Shown here piece by piece: positions 1-11,885 of a stretch of DNA of 64,000 nt. Source of the DNA: Styela clava (taxonomy: Eukaryota > Chordata > Ascidiacea > Stolidobranchia > Styelidae); the NCBI RefSeq assembly GCF_964204865.1, contig NC_135251.1, forward strand, positions 23,436,001-23,500,000, written 5' to 3'. The notes below the pieces were generated by a model that worked only from the letters and a program-made list of their open reading frames with translations, did not search any database and was not told where the DNA came from. The translations under genes were made by a program, and so were the position numbers. Within the stretch, counting starts at the first letter, position 1; every line of letters begins with the position of its first letter.

Positions 1-1888
1 ACATCCTAATATTTTTATATTGAAGCTCAAAACTCGAGGTTTTGAAGCTGAAACAGAGATTCGGCGGTAGAGTAATATTTTATTGAATTATGGTTTATAA
101 CGATGAACTATCGGCGTATCGTGCTCAGCACAAGTATATTTTTGTTAGTGCACCGTTGATTATTATCCTACGTGGTTAATAGTATCGAATCCAATGAGGG
201 AATGTTTATGTGCGGGAGATTCGTTACCCATCAAAAGGAGGTCGGTCACATTTCTTCTATACTAGGGACAATAAAATGACTAACTATTCTCATGCCGATT
301 AGGACGGGGACCGGAAGAGAGGCGTGGTTTACAGTGTAATCACGCTGTCGCACGGACTGTCTTTTCCTTGTATATAAAATTCGGTCATTCTAGCACAACG
401 AAACCAACCGGCACACACCGGAGTGAAGTTACGTTTCGAATTTAAGTGTCTTTTACGTCTGTCTGACTATTTCAAAACCTCAGCCTACATAAGGACTGGC
501 GTATTTTATGGAGTTTGAGCTTGTAGAAGGTTGTCCAGTATGTATTTGTCGAACTTTTTTTTCATCGTGGCGTTTTTAGAAAATACAATTAAATGTGTTA
601 GTCAGTTCAATAAATTATCATTCTCCATGTAAGATATAACATGACGTTTGTAAGTTTTGCACGTAAGCTGTTTGTTCAAACCCGACTATATGAAAAGATC
701 AAAATGAAGTTAGATGAAATATGGGAACCTCGTTAAACATTTCCGTGTGGGATATCTTGTAGGCGATGACATCCGCTTCCCAGTTTCATATAGAACTGTG
801 ATGTGCTGTATTATCTGCAGAGCATACGTTGTCGAATGAATCATTCTCTTAAAAGAATCCTATCTAGTTTTAAGTAGAATTCCTGTCGTGAACAATTTGT
901 AGTCATATTTCAATCTTACGGAAAATACAAATTTATTGATGATTCAATCAAACTTATTCATGAAATCTTTTCTTCAACAGAGATATTTTGCGGTCACAAG
1001 ATCGGTGAATTAAAGTTATAGCGATACGGATAGTTATAATCCAACAGTTAAATTTAAGGGCCTTTAAATGTCTTTTTTGTTTGTAGCAGCGGTGATATTT
1101 TCTTCGACCTTTGTTTGTTGAAGCTAGTTTGCGTACATAGCTAGGAAAGTTGATGAGACATACTCTATAAACCAAACTTAATATTTTGCTGAACGTCAAA
1201 GAATTGTCATTTTATCAGCGTGTGATAGGGTATGATTTTCATTATAGCATCGATTCTGCGCAGACACCGGTGCGTTCGCTCATACGCATCGGAAGTGAGT
1301 AGGATGAGAAGTGAGAAAATAGTGCTGCGCATAAAGATAATCGAGAGAGAAGAGTTACGAGAAAAAGGCATGCTATGTTCATAGAACATATGGATATTAA
1401 AACTTTGATCAGTTTGATTATGTGACAAGATGATGTGAAGTTTGGGTCTGCTAGGATTACGGTTCAAAATTCTGGAGGGCAAGTTGAGTTTCATGTCCGA
1501 AACACGGCTTTGCGCAGTAGCCAATTTGCACCGACTGAGCTTATCAAGCATCTCGGAACATTTTGATTATATTGTGGGAGTGAGTAGCAAAGATTCAAAG
1601 TCTGTTCTCCAATGTATATTGCATTGTAGAGATTTTTGTTGAAACCAAATAATTTGAGGTGTGAGATTCTTCATAAAAACTTAAAAGTTCAAGATTCACG
1701 TTTCCATTCTTTAGATGCCGTAAGTAGCTTAACGTGTAGGAAAAGTAATATGAGATATTTTACACAAAAAAGAAGGTAATCATATAGTGGTGGCACAAAG
1801 TTCACAGACGACATCGAATTCTGAACGCCATACTTGGAAACTAAATCAGAACTTCCACACCGAGCAGTTGAGTATCGATTGAAGTGCA
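1..1888. other. 5' flank of the first FoxI-class gene, no coding exon seen
   Basis: No reading frame here resembles a known protein; the short frames present have no domain and overlap on both strands. The stretch probably holds the promoter and 5' untranslated sequence of the forkhead gene that starts at 1889. A pyrimidine-rich stretch ending in AG at 1713-1714 could be a 3' splice site or a spliced-leader acceptor just upstream of the coding exon, and a GTATGT donor-like hexamer lies at 538-543. These are sequence resemblances only. Confidence 0.4.
371..378 (+). promoter_or_regulatory. possible TATA box
   Basis: TATATAAA lies in less AT-rich surroundings than most TATA-like strings of this window. 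It is about 1.5 kb upstream of the ATG at 1889, so it could serve that gene only if a 5' untranslated exon is spliced to it; the donor-like GTATGT at 538 would allow this. The assignment is speculative. Confidence 0.22.
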
Positions 1889-4800
1889 ATGACAACGGCA
1901 GCCGATTCGTATTATGGAGGTCTGACGTTTCTGCGAGACCGAATGGAAGATTCGGCACCAGCACTGATGCACACTTTGAGAGAACCAAAAGACCATATGC
2001 AGTTGTATAGCAGGTCTAGCGGGGATTATTTCCCACAAAATTATTCTCAGGTCAACTACGAAGGAATGCAGTACCAACCGAATGATACGCCAATGATACA
2101 GCTCAAGAACCACATTTATTCCAACTGTGAATCTGATATTCAACGTGAAAATATTTACGACTCCTGTACAATGCCACTTGACTACACGATGTCCAGGTTT
2201 CAGCAAAAACCAGAACATTCTCAACATACTTCTAATCAGACTCCACGTGCGTATTTGGCGCCGGAGCGAGACAAGAACAACAATAACAATGAGTATAAAG
2301 CCGGGCCGTTGCCAGAATTGGTCAATTTCAATCCGAGTAATGAGGATGACCCAGATGAAAACTTGATAGACGTTTACGATTTGCTCAACTTATCTCCAGA
2401 AAATAATTATGACGGGCAGCAACAAGATATTGAATATGAGTGTATTCGAAGACGCAATGCGCATAATTCCTGTGAAGGGGACAATGAGGTGTTTTATCCC
2501 GGCAACGTCGTGCAGTTCGGGTCCCACGCAGAAGAAAAAATGATAAGCTTATCCCGTTCAGCAGCCACTTCAAATGGAAGTATAATATCATGTTGTCATT
2601 CCAACCCTCCCGAACAGGACAGCAAATTTGAAGCTACTAAGAGCAATCAGTTAGCGACTCGAAGTAGCTGCGATTGGCAAGAAATGAAAAAACTTTGCTA
2701 CTCTCCCGAAACGACGGAATTATCACAAACAGCACCCTGCATCAAGACGGAATTGCATGCTGAAATTGATACTTTCGTGTCTGCGGATAGCGTTGAACAC
2801 CAAGCGCCAAAATCTAATTTGAGTGCCGGCACGGTTGACAATATGAACGATTATTTTGTGAAACCGATTCCGCCATTAAAAAAACTGGATGATGCGTTGT
2901 CGGAACAAGAACAACAAAATGCGACCAGTTCAGGCAACGATCTGATGAATGGACCACATTTAGCATTGCAAGCAAAAAATGGCTTACACTACGGCGTATC
3001 CGGGTTTAGCTCAAATATAAATTCTCCTTCAGCTGTCAATGATGTCAATTATAACTACCAATCCGTTGCAAAAAGTCTGGCATCGAGACTGCCGCTGATT
3101 GCTCTCGGTGACGATTCCACGCAAAACCATCTTGCCATGAATACAAACGAGAACTATCTGAATCCTAAGAAATACATGAATTATAATGCATATCAAAACG
3201 GTAGAGAGCACCTACATCGCACAGATAATATGAAAAATACGTTTATGGACGATACTCCTGCTTACCCATATCAGGAACCAATCACAACGCTACAGCATCA
3301 TGACTCTTATTATAACCCCAGTTATCCCATGTCACTAAGTCACCCGCGACCACTATCACACACTAACTCTGACCCCAGCGCTTTGCAAAAAGTTTGCTTA
3401 TCAGAAAGTACGAGGCCTCCGTATTCATATTCGGCTTTAATTGCTTTAGCTATTCAGAGTAATCCGGAAAAACGAATGACGTTACGGCAAATCTACAACT
3501 ACGTAACAGAGTGTTTTCCATTTTATAAAAACTGCAAACCCGGCTGGCGAAATTCAATACGTCATAATTTATCTCTAAATGATTGTTTCCGAAAAGTTCC
3601 CCGTAACGAAGATGACCCAGGAAAGGGAAATTATTGGACTTTGGATCCACAAAGCGAGAAAATGTTTGACAACGGCAATTTTAGGTGAGCGTTTACATTT
3701 GAAATAAACAACTTGGAATTTTTTTATTACTCGAGTAAAGATCTTTTGTGTTTGGCCGTAACAGCCGTAACATACACATAGTACATTTCAACGAAATGCA
3801 ATAAGAACGTTTTCGCAAACGCGATGTTGAATAATAATCAATCTACATTTATCGCACTACATATGTTGCGGAAATTCTGACACATTCACCTTTGATTAGT
3901 AATTAACTTTTCTCTGTGATAAATAGTTGAACACTGTTAAGAAATTCATGTTGTTTCGGTCTACCTGCCGTAATTTCTGACCAATATCATGAAACTGAGA
4001 GTTGCGATTTTCAAGGTTTAGTAACTATTTAATCAATGCAATTCACAATTAGTTATATTCGACAAGAAAATACATGGGTTGGGGGCAAGATAAGCAAAAG
4101 TTTCTTTATTTCATGTCTTTGTTACAGCACTATGCATACAAGCACATTCGCGAGATTTTGCTACCGAATTCTGCTGTCCAATTATAGCTTTCACATGCCG
4201 TAAAAGGAAACACGTCTGTTTGGACGGCACTGATTACCTCATACATCGTACGATGTAGTCTTTGCCATAAAAATGTAGTCTCATAAATTGCCAATTTGAT
4301 ACAGTTATTTTACTATTGTAATTAATCAAGTGGGCACAGCGTGAAACAGAAAGCGCAAACGCACAACGTCAATAGTTACGTGGATTAGTCCGGTACAGCA
4401 TTACAAAGCGCATAGTTGTTACAAGAATTTTTGATACTTGTTATGATTCTTGGTATTCCAAATGTATAGTAATTAAATTTCATCGTTTCTAGTGACAACA
4501 ACGCTCATGCACTGGAGAATTTCGCCAAAAGTTTCTAAATTCTAGATCTCCTTATTAGTTTTAGTAGTCAATTGTCACTAGACGGTTTAAATTGTACATG
4601 TCTGGTGAATTGATTTTCACAGTTTAATTTGGTTAATTGAGTAATGATCGGTTGTGTTTCACCTGTGCCATAGACTACAATATATAAGGAAGGAAACTGC
4701 TAAAATCCCAGAGTACAAACTGTTTGGGTACCATTTCGCATACCAAGAACGCATGACGTGAAGAGCATTTTGCCCGGAAACGGATGTAAAGTGATGCAGC

Positions 4801-5770
4801 GAATGATTACATCTGATTTCGGATGAAATGTTTTAACATTCGTTAGTTGCGACCGAGCGTCTTTCTTGGGTTTGATTAAACGTTTAGTCACCTTTATTGA
4901 TAAGCGGAAATGAAATATAAAATCACGTGACTAAGCGAAAGTAAACAAAGCATCGATGTGCGTGACACGATTCCGGGTTGTTTTCAACGTTTGACACGAT
5001 ATTTTGACATGACGGCTTCTCAGCCGAAAATGACTTCACTCATGCAGGAAGTTCGCCAACTCTTTCGAGCGACCATCATGTTAGTTTTACAATAGCCTTT
5101 ACCGCACCCTGTTGTTGTAATCCTATTCAGGACGCGCCATGAATAAGCGCGACCGCCCTTCTACTCCACATACCATCTATGGTACAAATTAGATCATGCA
5201 TGAAAATAATTAACTGCTCGCTTGATAAGGAAGTTATGCAATCATTATTCGAATTCAAATGCAATGCATATGTTTCTCAACTTAGGGTGGCGTTTCGATT
5301 CACACATTTCTATCTCGCCATACGCACATGTGAAGACTCGGGAAATTAAAATTTATAAAATAATATTTGTCCGTATTGCATCAATGATCGTAGTGTGATT
5401 ATGAAACTGACCCAGAGCATTGCAAAACGGAGAGCTTGAACTTGAAATATTCTAATTTTATTTCAGAAGGCGCCGTAGAAGACGAACAGAGATACGAGAT
5501 TATCGTTTTTCAGCACGGAGAGTAAGTGACGTTACAGATTTTTCAACTGGGAGCACTGCGGAACTTAAAGACTATGATAACATGCGACACAGTAGTTTTT
5601 CTGGGACGTCAAACTCTAACGCAGATCATTTTGATATAGCACCAGTAAGCGATATACTTGAAAATGGTAATAATATACAAGATTCCAAGTATTTGAACTC
5701 GATTAATCCTGCGTTACGTATGATAAGTTCACCAACAGATAGAGTCATTTTAAAACCCGAGGAAAGATGA
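1889..5770 (+). CDS. divergent FoxI-class forkhead transcription factor, 699 aa, two exons
   Basis: Coding exons are 1889-3684 and 5467-5770; the donor is AG|GTGAGC, the acceptor TTTCAG|A, and the phase-2 intron is 1782 bp. The ATG is the first after an in-frame TGA at 1880. The forkhead domain starts at about residue 509 ([15 protein letters not shown]), has recognition helix [15 protein letters not shown], and ends in EKMFDNGNF followed by seven arginines across the splice, a wing-2/nuclear-localisation region. [10 protein letters not shown] and the intron position are FoxI hallmarks, so the protein should be a nuclear DNA-binding regulator. It is odd in three ways. About 508 residues precede the forkhead, against roughly 150-230 in its two neighbours. 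The motifs NPYLW and WLSLS are missing, and so is the C-terminal FSV..LI box. Residues about 151-172 are acidic with interspersed hydrophobics (DVYDLLNL), a possible activation segment. Family membership is firm; which FoxI paralogue it is cannot be told here. Confidence 0.85.
3685..5466 (+). other. intron of the first FoxI gene
   Basis: This is a GT-AG intron of 1782 bp inside the forkhead/wing-2 coding region. No nested gene was seen. The donor creates an in-frame TGA right after the Arg codon, so a retained intron would end the protein at DNGNFR. Confidence 0.75.
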
Positions 5771-6183
5771 ATTTGACTCAACGCTGTTGTGTAATACAGA
5801 CCCACACAGACATTACAAAGTCTATATCGAGGTAGTGGGCTGCCTGTGCAGTACTTCGTCTGCGGATTTTCGTTCTATTTATCACGTTTAAAGGAAGATG
5901 TTGTCAATCAACTGATCGATTGTGACAAAATCTTGACAATTCATGTCTGAATGCAATATCAAGACGGAAAGAAGTGTCTTTGAATGCTATGAATTTTATA
6001 TGCAGAATTTGAACGAGATCTTACATCCAAGCATGTGCATTTGATACTGATTCTTTAAACGGATGAGCGTTGTAGTAAATAACCAGTCTGTCACAGGAAA
6101 TTCATTCTTACTTTGGTGCTGTTGGAATTCTAAAACAAAAAAATCTTGAATGGTACCAATCTTAAAAGTAAATAGGATAGGAA

Positions 6184-6189
6184 AATAAA
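6184..6189 (+). terminator. candidate poly(A) signal of the first FoxI gene
   Basis: AATAAA lies 414 bp after the TGA at 5768-5770, a plausible 3' UTR length. It is the first canonical hexamer noticed downstream on this strand. Confidence 0.4.
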
Positions 6190-7552
6190 GCTTTTACGGT
6201 GATCCCAAATCGTTTGGTGAGCACTCGCTTGATGAAATCGTTGGTCATATTTTTATTTCAACGAACTTTTCAAGTGAATCACGCGGTCATAAAAATAAGA
6301 AAAATACAAAAGTGAATACCTTCTAGAAGCCATTTTCATATATAAATACTGATTGTGCTCTAAAGTATTTGTTTCATTAGAAAGTGAATTTCGTTTTAAA
6401 AATGTCGTCTCACAGTTTTTTAAATTAATACATTCGTCCATTCCGTGTCCAATAAACGACACCATGTTGTTTGCACGTCGTTTTCTTTCAATTCAAATGG
6501 TAGAACGGAAAGTTTCAAGTTTTTTCTTTATTTTATCTATTTTTTGTTGCTGGGTATTTCCAGCTGTTTTGTTCCGGTGATCAACATATGTATTTTTGCT
6601 TTGTAAACTATTTTTTTTTGTAAATAGGTATTTATAATTTATATTCTTTGCACTATGAGGCATGTGAAATTTTGCACAATATATTTACGACTTACGTACG
6701 GAATTTTATTAGCTGATTACAAGTTACAAGTTCTTCAGACAATTAAAATTTTGTATCGCTCTAAAAATATTGTTTGGATCGCTTAATATAATTAAATGAA
6801 ATATTCACACCCAAATTCAAAACCCCATAGTTTTCAGCTACATCAATTATAAGTAGTCTGTTACCAAAAACATATTTCGCAAAACATTTATTTATTATGG
6901 TCGATCCATTACTGGCACATTTTTTATCCAATTCTGTTCCATGCTCGATTCATTCATGGCCAATTGTCGACAAGAACAATCATCCGCAATTATTCTCTTT
7001 ATGATGTCATTTCCGCTAGTTGTGATTCAAAAATGTTTAGTCTATTGTATGCATGCCTAAGAACAGTGCAATATCTGCATAGCTCAAAATGTTTTTATGC
7101 AATTTTTTTTGCAGTCGTACCCCAATTGAATTTTATGTTTTAATACAACTCAATTCATTTAAAAAGTAATTTTGGAAATACCGTTTTGGATAGTTGGGTC
7201 ATATCTTCAATTTACCTAATTTGCTACTGTTTGTATCTATTATAAGTCGATCTGTTTGTTCTAAAATTATTCGCCGCATCCACTCAGTGTTAAATCAACT
7301 TTTCATAACTAATTCGTATTTTTTCGGTGAACGCACGACGATTCTATCACTATTAATATTGTTATTGTACCTTATATATTTTTTATTCGGAATATGGCTA
7401 ATTCTTTTTGAGTACATTATGGTTACGTTACATGCTTTTAACGCGTGAATATATTCGAAATTCTAATCAAGTGTCATATATAGATATATACATCGACATA
7501 GTCTTTTTATTAGTATACGCGAGATGGCGCACTTTCAATCTGACTTTGAGGA

Positions 7553-8960
7553 TAGGATAGGAAGAAGAGGAGATAAGATAACTCAGTCTATATAGAAAAC
7601 CAGATGCTCCAGAAGTGGGTGTACCAATAAGGAGGTAACTAATTTTGTTCGTCTACTTTACATCAAGTTGTGTGTAGGAACCTATGGGCAGGCGGTATAT
7701 TAATTTGGCTGACACAGACAGTCCCCGAACTCGCATCAGAACTAAAATAAAGAAAACCGGAAATAAAATATGGACTAACCCTAACTCAGTGTTTTCCGCG
7801 GAGCGTTTGAATGAGTCCGCGACAAAAATTCAAACGTTTTTGCGAAACTTTAGTATCAGCCACGTTACGATTTATGTTAGAATTTACATAAAACATAAAA
7901 AGCAAGTTTAGTCACATAACATTAATCGAGTCAATAACTACTGGTTACTGAGTAGGGCTGGGCATATATATATTTGAATATTGAACTATTAGAATAGCAA
8001 TTTACTATTCGAAAATTTGGTAACAGGTGGCGCGACAGGTCACTTGCGCTTAATCAGACGATTGAATTTCACAACTCACTTGCGGATTTCCGACGAAAAC
8101 ACGAGTCTGCATTGCAAATCCAAAATTTCGGATGCTACGGTACCAGGACATTTTCCCTTATAATTCTTTGCTATACTGCCTCCACAATGGTACGTACAGT
8201 ACTGCCGTGGGTGTTGTACGAACAGCTCAGAATTGTCGAATTCACAAAAATGCGAAACAAAACAAAATATAATCGTGCACTTTACCACGCATTTTTGCGT
8301 TCACGGATTGTCATCATATTTTCTGAGTAGTATTGCTTTTATTTCGTCAACACAACCGCAGATTAAAAAGCTCACAATTAAATTAATAATAAAGCAAGGC
8401 AATGAATATGTATTTTTGATTTACTAGTATTCTTTAAATTTATTTATTATAAGTACTGAATCAAGTTGTACTTTCTGGAAATTTAAAACAGATACTAGGA
8501 TTTTTCTAACGGCAATAACAAATTTGCAAGATCGCAAAAAATATGTATCAAAACTAAATATATATGATAGGGCAATATATTCTCACATTATTATGTTCGC
8601 AGATCGCCGTTGCATTTTAGAGGAGTAATGCTTTCATCTTTTCGTCGACGCAACCTCGAGTTCCCATGAACACAATTAATTTAAAATAGAAAGACATTTT
8701 AAATTCTCGTCGTTGTCGTGGATTGAATTTTGTTCGACAGAAAAGGCCATTGTTGAAATTTGTTAAAATTCAGTTGTGTTTGCTTTTATTGCTCCTTCAC
8801 ACAGAGTACGGTTGCAATAATTGCACCTTGAGTTCGCAAAGATTTTCGCCGATGAAAAAATAGTCCGCGACCAAAAAAGGTTGGGAAACGCTGCCCTAAC
8901 CTGATACACACACTACGAGAGTATCGAAAACCACGCTTTACCTTTCAGCTACCCTTTGCA
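7553..8960. repeat. probable dispersed repeat split by a hAT insertion
   Basis: The DNA on the two sides of the 7787-8893 element (about 7553-7786 and 8902-8960) reads as one sequence once the insertion is removed. Its left edge carries GGATAGGATAG, the complement of the CTATCCTATCC tail of the SINE copies at 55 and 62 kb. This suggests a SINE-like repeat, but the body does not visibly match those copies. Boundaries are approximate. Confidence 0.3.
7787..8893. mobile_element. non-autonomous hAT-type element, copy 1
   Basis: The element is 1107 bp long. Its ends are CAGTGTTTTCC on the left and, read inward from the right, CAGCGTTTCCC, i.e. imperfect terminal inverted repeats of the hAT CAG type. 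It is flanked by ccctaact (7779-7786) and ccctaacc (8894-8901), a 7-of-8 match, as expected for the 8-bp hAT target duplication. No transposase frame is visible. The interior holds two diverged direct copies of a roughly 130-bp segment, starting near 8254 and 8548. Both match segments of the element at 61559-62782, so the two insertions belong to one family. Confidence 0.7.
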
Positions 8961-11885
8961 ATTAAGAGTGGGAATATCTCATCATGGCGAAGTCTTGAAA
9001 GTCGAAATACCAAACGACGGCTCTATGATTATCACGAATAAGACATATAGCACGTCAAAAAAGGTAGCACGGAGACTGCGAATGTATACGTTCAGATTAA
9101 AATTGTAGGATCTCTTTAATTCATCATTTTATATAAAATAGTCGCTGAAAATGATAATATGTAATAACACGTGGAAATAATAGGTACATTTATTGAACAT
9201 AATGCTAACAACGATATTGGCATTGAAAATATAAAATGAATACTCTAATCCGGAGACGGAAACAAGAAGAAGCGTTTGAGGAAGTAATGCAATTTGTGTT
9301 TTTATCAGATATATATAATATTTAAGCATTTTGTTTTGTAAAATTCTATGTACTGATGATAAAATTATCAGTAATATGAAAATTGAATATTTCAAAATGA
9401 GAACAAATACACATGCGAGGTATGGCGTGTCATCTATATACATATATGTTATGGATATCTAGAAGTCTTCTCAGGATCCGAAATAACAATAACTCAAAAC
9501 TAATTTTAAGTTTACTGATCTGTAACATTTTATTGAGCAGAAAACTGAGACGAAAATAAACTTTTCTTGCAATCTTATATTCCACCTAAACTCGATAGAT
9601 ATTTTTGTTGTTTCATGTCTCGTGTCTTCACGGTAGATTGGACTTGTAGGGTATGCTCGCGTGTATCGTATTTATAACACCTATTACATTACAAACGAAT
9701 AGACTAATTAGGATAAAAAATCGTTAAAAATCTTGCATTTTATGGTTATTCAAGTAACAAAGATCATTAAAGAAGACGTATTTAAATTTCCAAAATGTAA
9801 CAAAATGAATAAATAACGATCAATACGAAACGATAAATATGAGCGAAATTTGTGTTGCTGAACTTATAGTAAATTTAATAAATTGAGGTTGAAGATTCAT
9901 GCTAGTGCTATTTTTTATATGGAAACACCGCATCTTTCACTTTAAAATATTTGCAAACGAAGCTTAATGAGGTGATATGTTTCGAAAAATATCGGGACAA
10001 AAATAAAACGAGGAAGTATACGTACATCTGTATGACAGGTGAAGTGGAACGTTTCCTACGGAATTACGTCATGTCGTGGGGAGATCCAATTACAGATTCC
10101 TAATGACATATTTTTCCCACAAAAATAGTGAATTTTATCTTCACCTGAAAACATTTGTATCATAAACTACCGTCGCGGAATGTGAGTGTTTCTTACTCAG
10201 TAAAATACATTAAATTAATACTAGAAATTAGACACCGATGCGAGTAATCGTAAAAGAAACAGGTAGACCGGCTAATGTGATGTCGAGAGACTGATTAGTG
10301 AATGCGTTATTGTGTTAATAGTTAAAGTGTCAGATTTTTGTAATTTACAAGCTCGCTTTGATCTGTTTTCTTTGATGATTCCGACCTAACAATAACTCAA
10401 TGTTAGATCAGCGGATAGATCAGAGGGGAATTTTGATATTTAGAATAAATGAACAACCACATCAATCGATATGAAAACAATTCAAATCAAGGTTTACTAA
10501 CTGGATTTTTCAACAGTAAATTAAAAACAAAACGTTAACATTTTCACACTAGATTATCTATTTCAGATTCAGATTTTTGAAACTCACTGACTCAAAATTA
10601 GAACAGGGAACAATTAACTGTTCTCGTTCATTGAAGGATACAAATATTATTTATGCGATGGTTTTGGAATCATAAATTTCTCATACACACATTCATTTAT
10701 AGTGTTATACGATTCTACTGAGTGTCTATGAAAACTCTGTGGCCAAACCACATTATAATTCTAAACATATTCGAAGATTTTGGGATAAACTATTAATTAA
10801 AAAATTTTAAATCGTCTAGTTGAATTTGCAATGCGAAACAATTGCTCAATTTGTTTGCTTTGAGTGTCATTGTGGTATAATCAGATGCAAATTTATATTT
10901 AGGATTTTTATCAATTCAAAATTTTTCAAAGATATGCCATTAATAAATATGTGCATAAATAGTGTGTACATCATGAATAAATAATTATAGGCATGTTATA
11001 CGTTCATAGATATACAAGTTCACTAAAGACTTGAAGGAATGGATCTAGTGAGGTAACATTAGTTACATATACAAAGGCATGTGGTCTACTCGCACACATA
11101 AACTTATTATGACGTCACCTCAGTACTTTAATGGTGTCTTTGTCGAAATTTTAACCTTAGTTCATCTTTGGAATGAGATTGTCAACAAACATTTTTTCTG
11201 TTAATTCATCGACGTTAATGGGAAAAAGTCGTCGTTGAAATTCAATAGCACTAAAGGGCGCTAGTGAGTTGAGAAAACTTCCAATTTTAAAATGAAGATA
11301 CACGAAGAAAAAGAGTAGATATCTAGGCAAGCGACGAAGAAGACAAGTATAAGAAAGTCATTCGCGCACTAATGTATCAGCTTTGCGACAAAATTGTTCT
11401 AAATTTCAGTCTTGTTATCAGTATGTATAATATATTCAAACAATTGGATATAAAATGTTCATTTTGAATCAAATTACGCTAGATATCATTCTGGGTTTGC
11501 AACAGACTTCGGCCTGTGTTAAGCGTCATTTATTCTGTTCAATTTTTAATGAATGATTGACTTTGAAATGAACCAGATCGGAGATGTAGTGAGTGAGAGA
11601 TTTTTCATTTATCTAACGCGGATATGCACATGGAACTCATCCATATAGGCTACGTAAGAAATCCGTGCTGATATGAAAATTCTCGATATGTCTCAATATT
11701 TTCCAAGTCTTCAATTGGATTGCTTCTTGTATGTGTTTAATATTTACTATTTGAGATGTTCGGCTAATAAACTTTCAAAATTCGATTTTGCTAACTTGAA
11801 TTGGATATTTATATTGTTTTAGAAACTAGCATTTTTAGCATTTTTAAGCGACATAAAATAATCTGATTTTGTGACGAGTATAGCA

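Larger units (their letters stand above)
5771..11885. other. intergenic region between the first and second FoxI genes
   Basis: About 6.1 kb of AT-rich DNA with no credible exon. It contains the 3' UTR of the upstream gene, a hAT-type element at 7787-8893 inserted in another probable repeat, and otherwise unassigned sequence that may include regulatory DNA for the second gene. A pyrimidine-rich acceptor-like site (TATTGTTTTAG) ends at 11822, 63 bp before the next ATG. It may be a 5' UTR splice acceptor or a spliced-leader acceptor. Confidence 0.5.

Noticed and set aside
1841..2227. A - strand 128-codon frame
   Set aside because: It overlaps the start of the first FoxI coding exon in antisense and has no domain.
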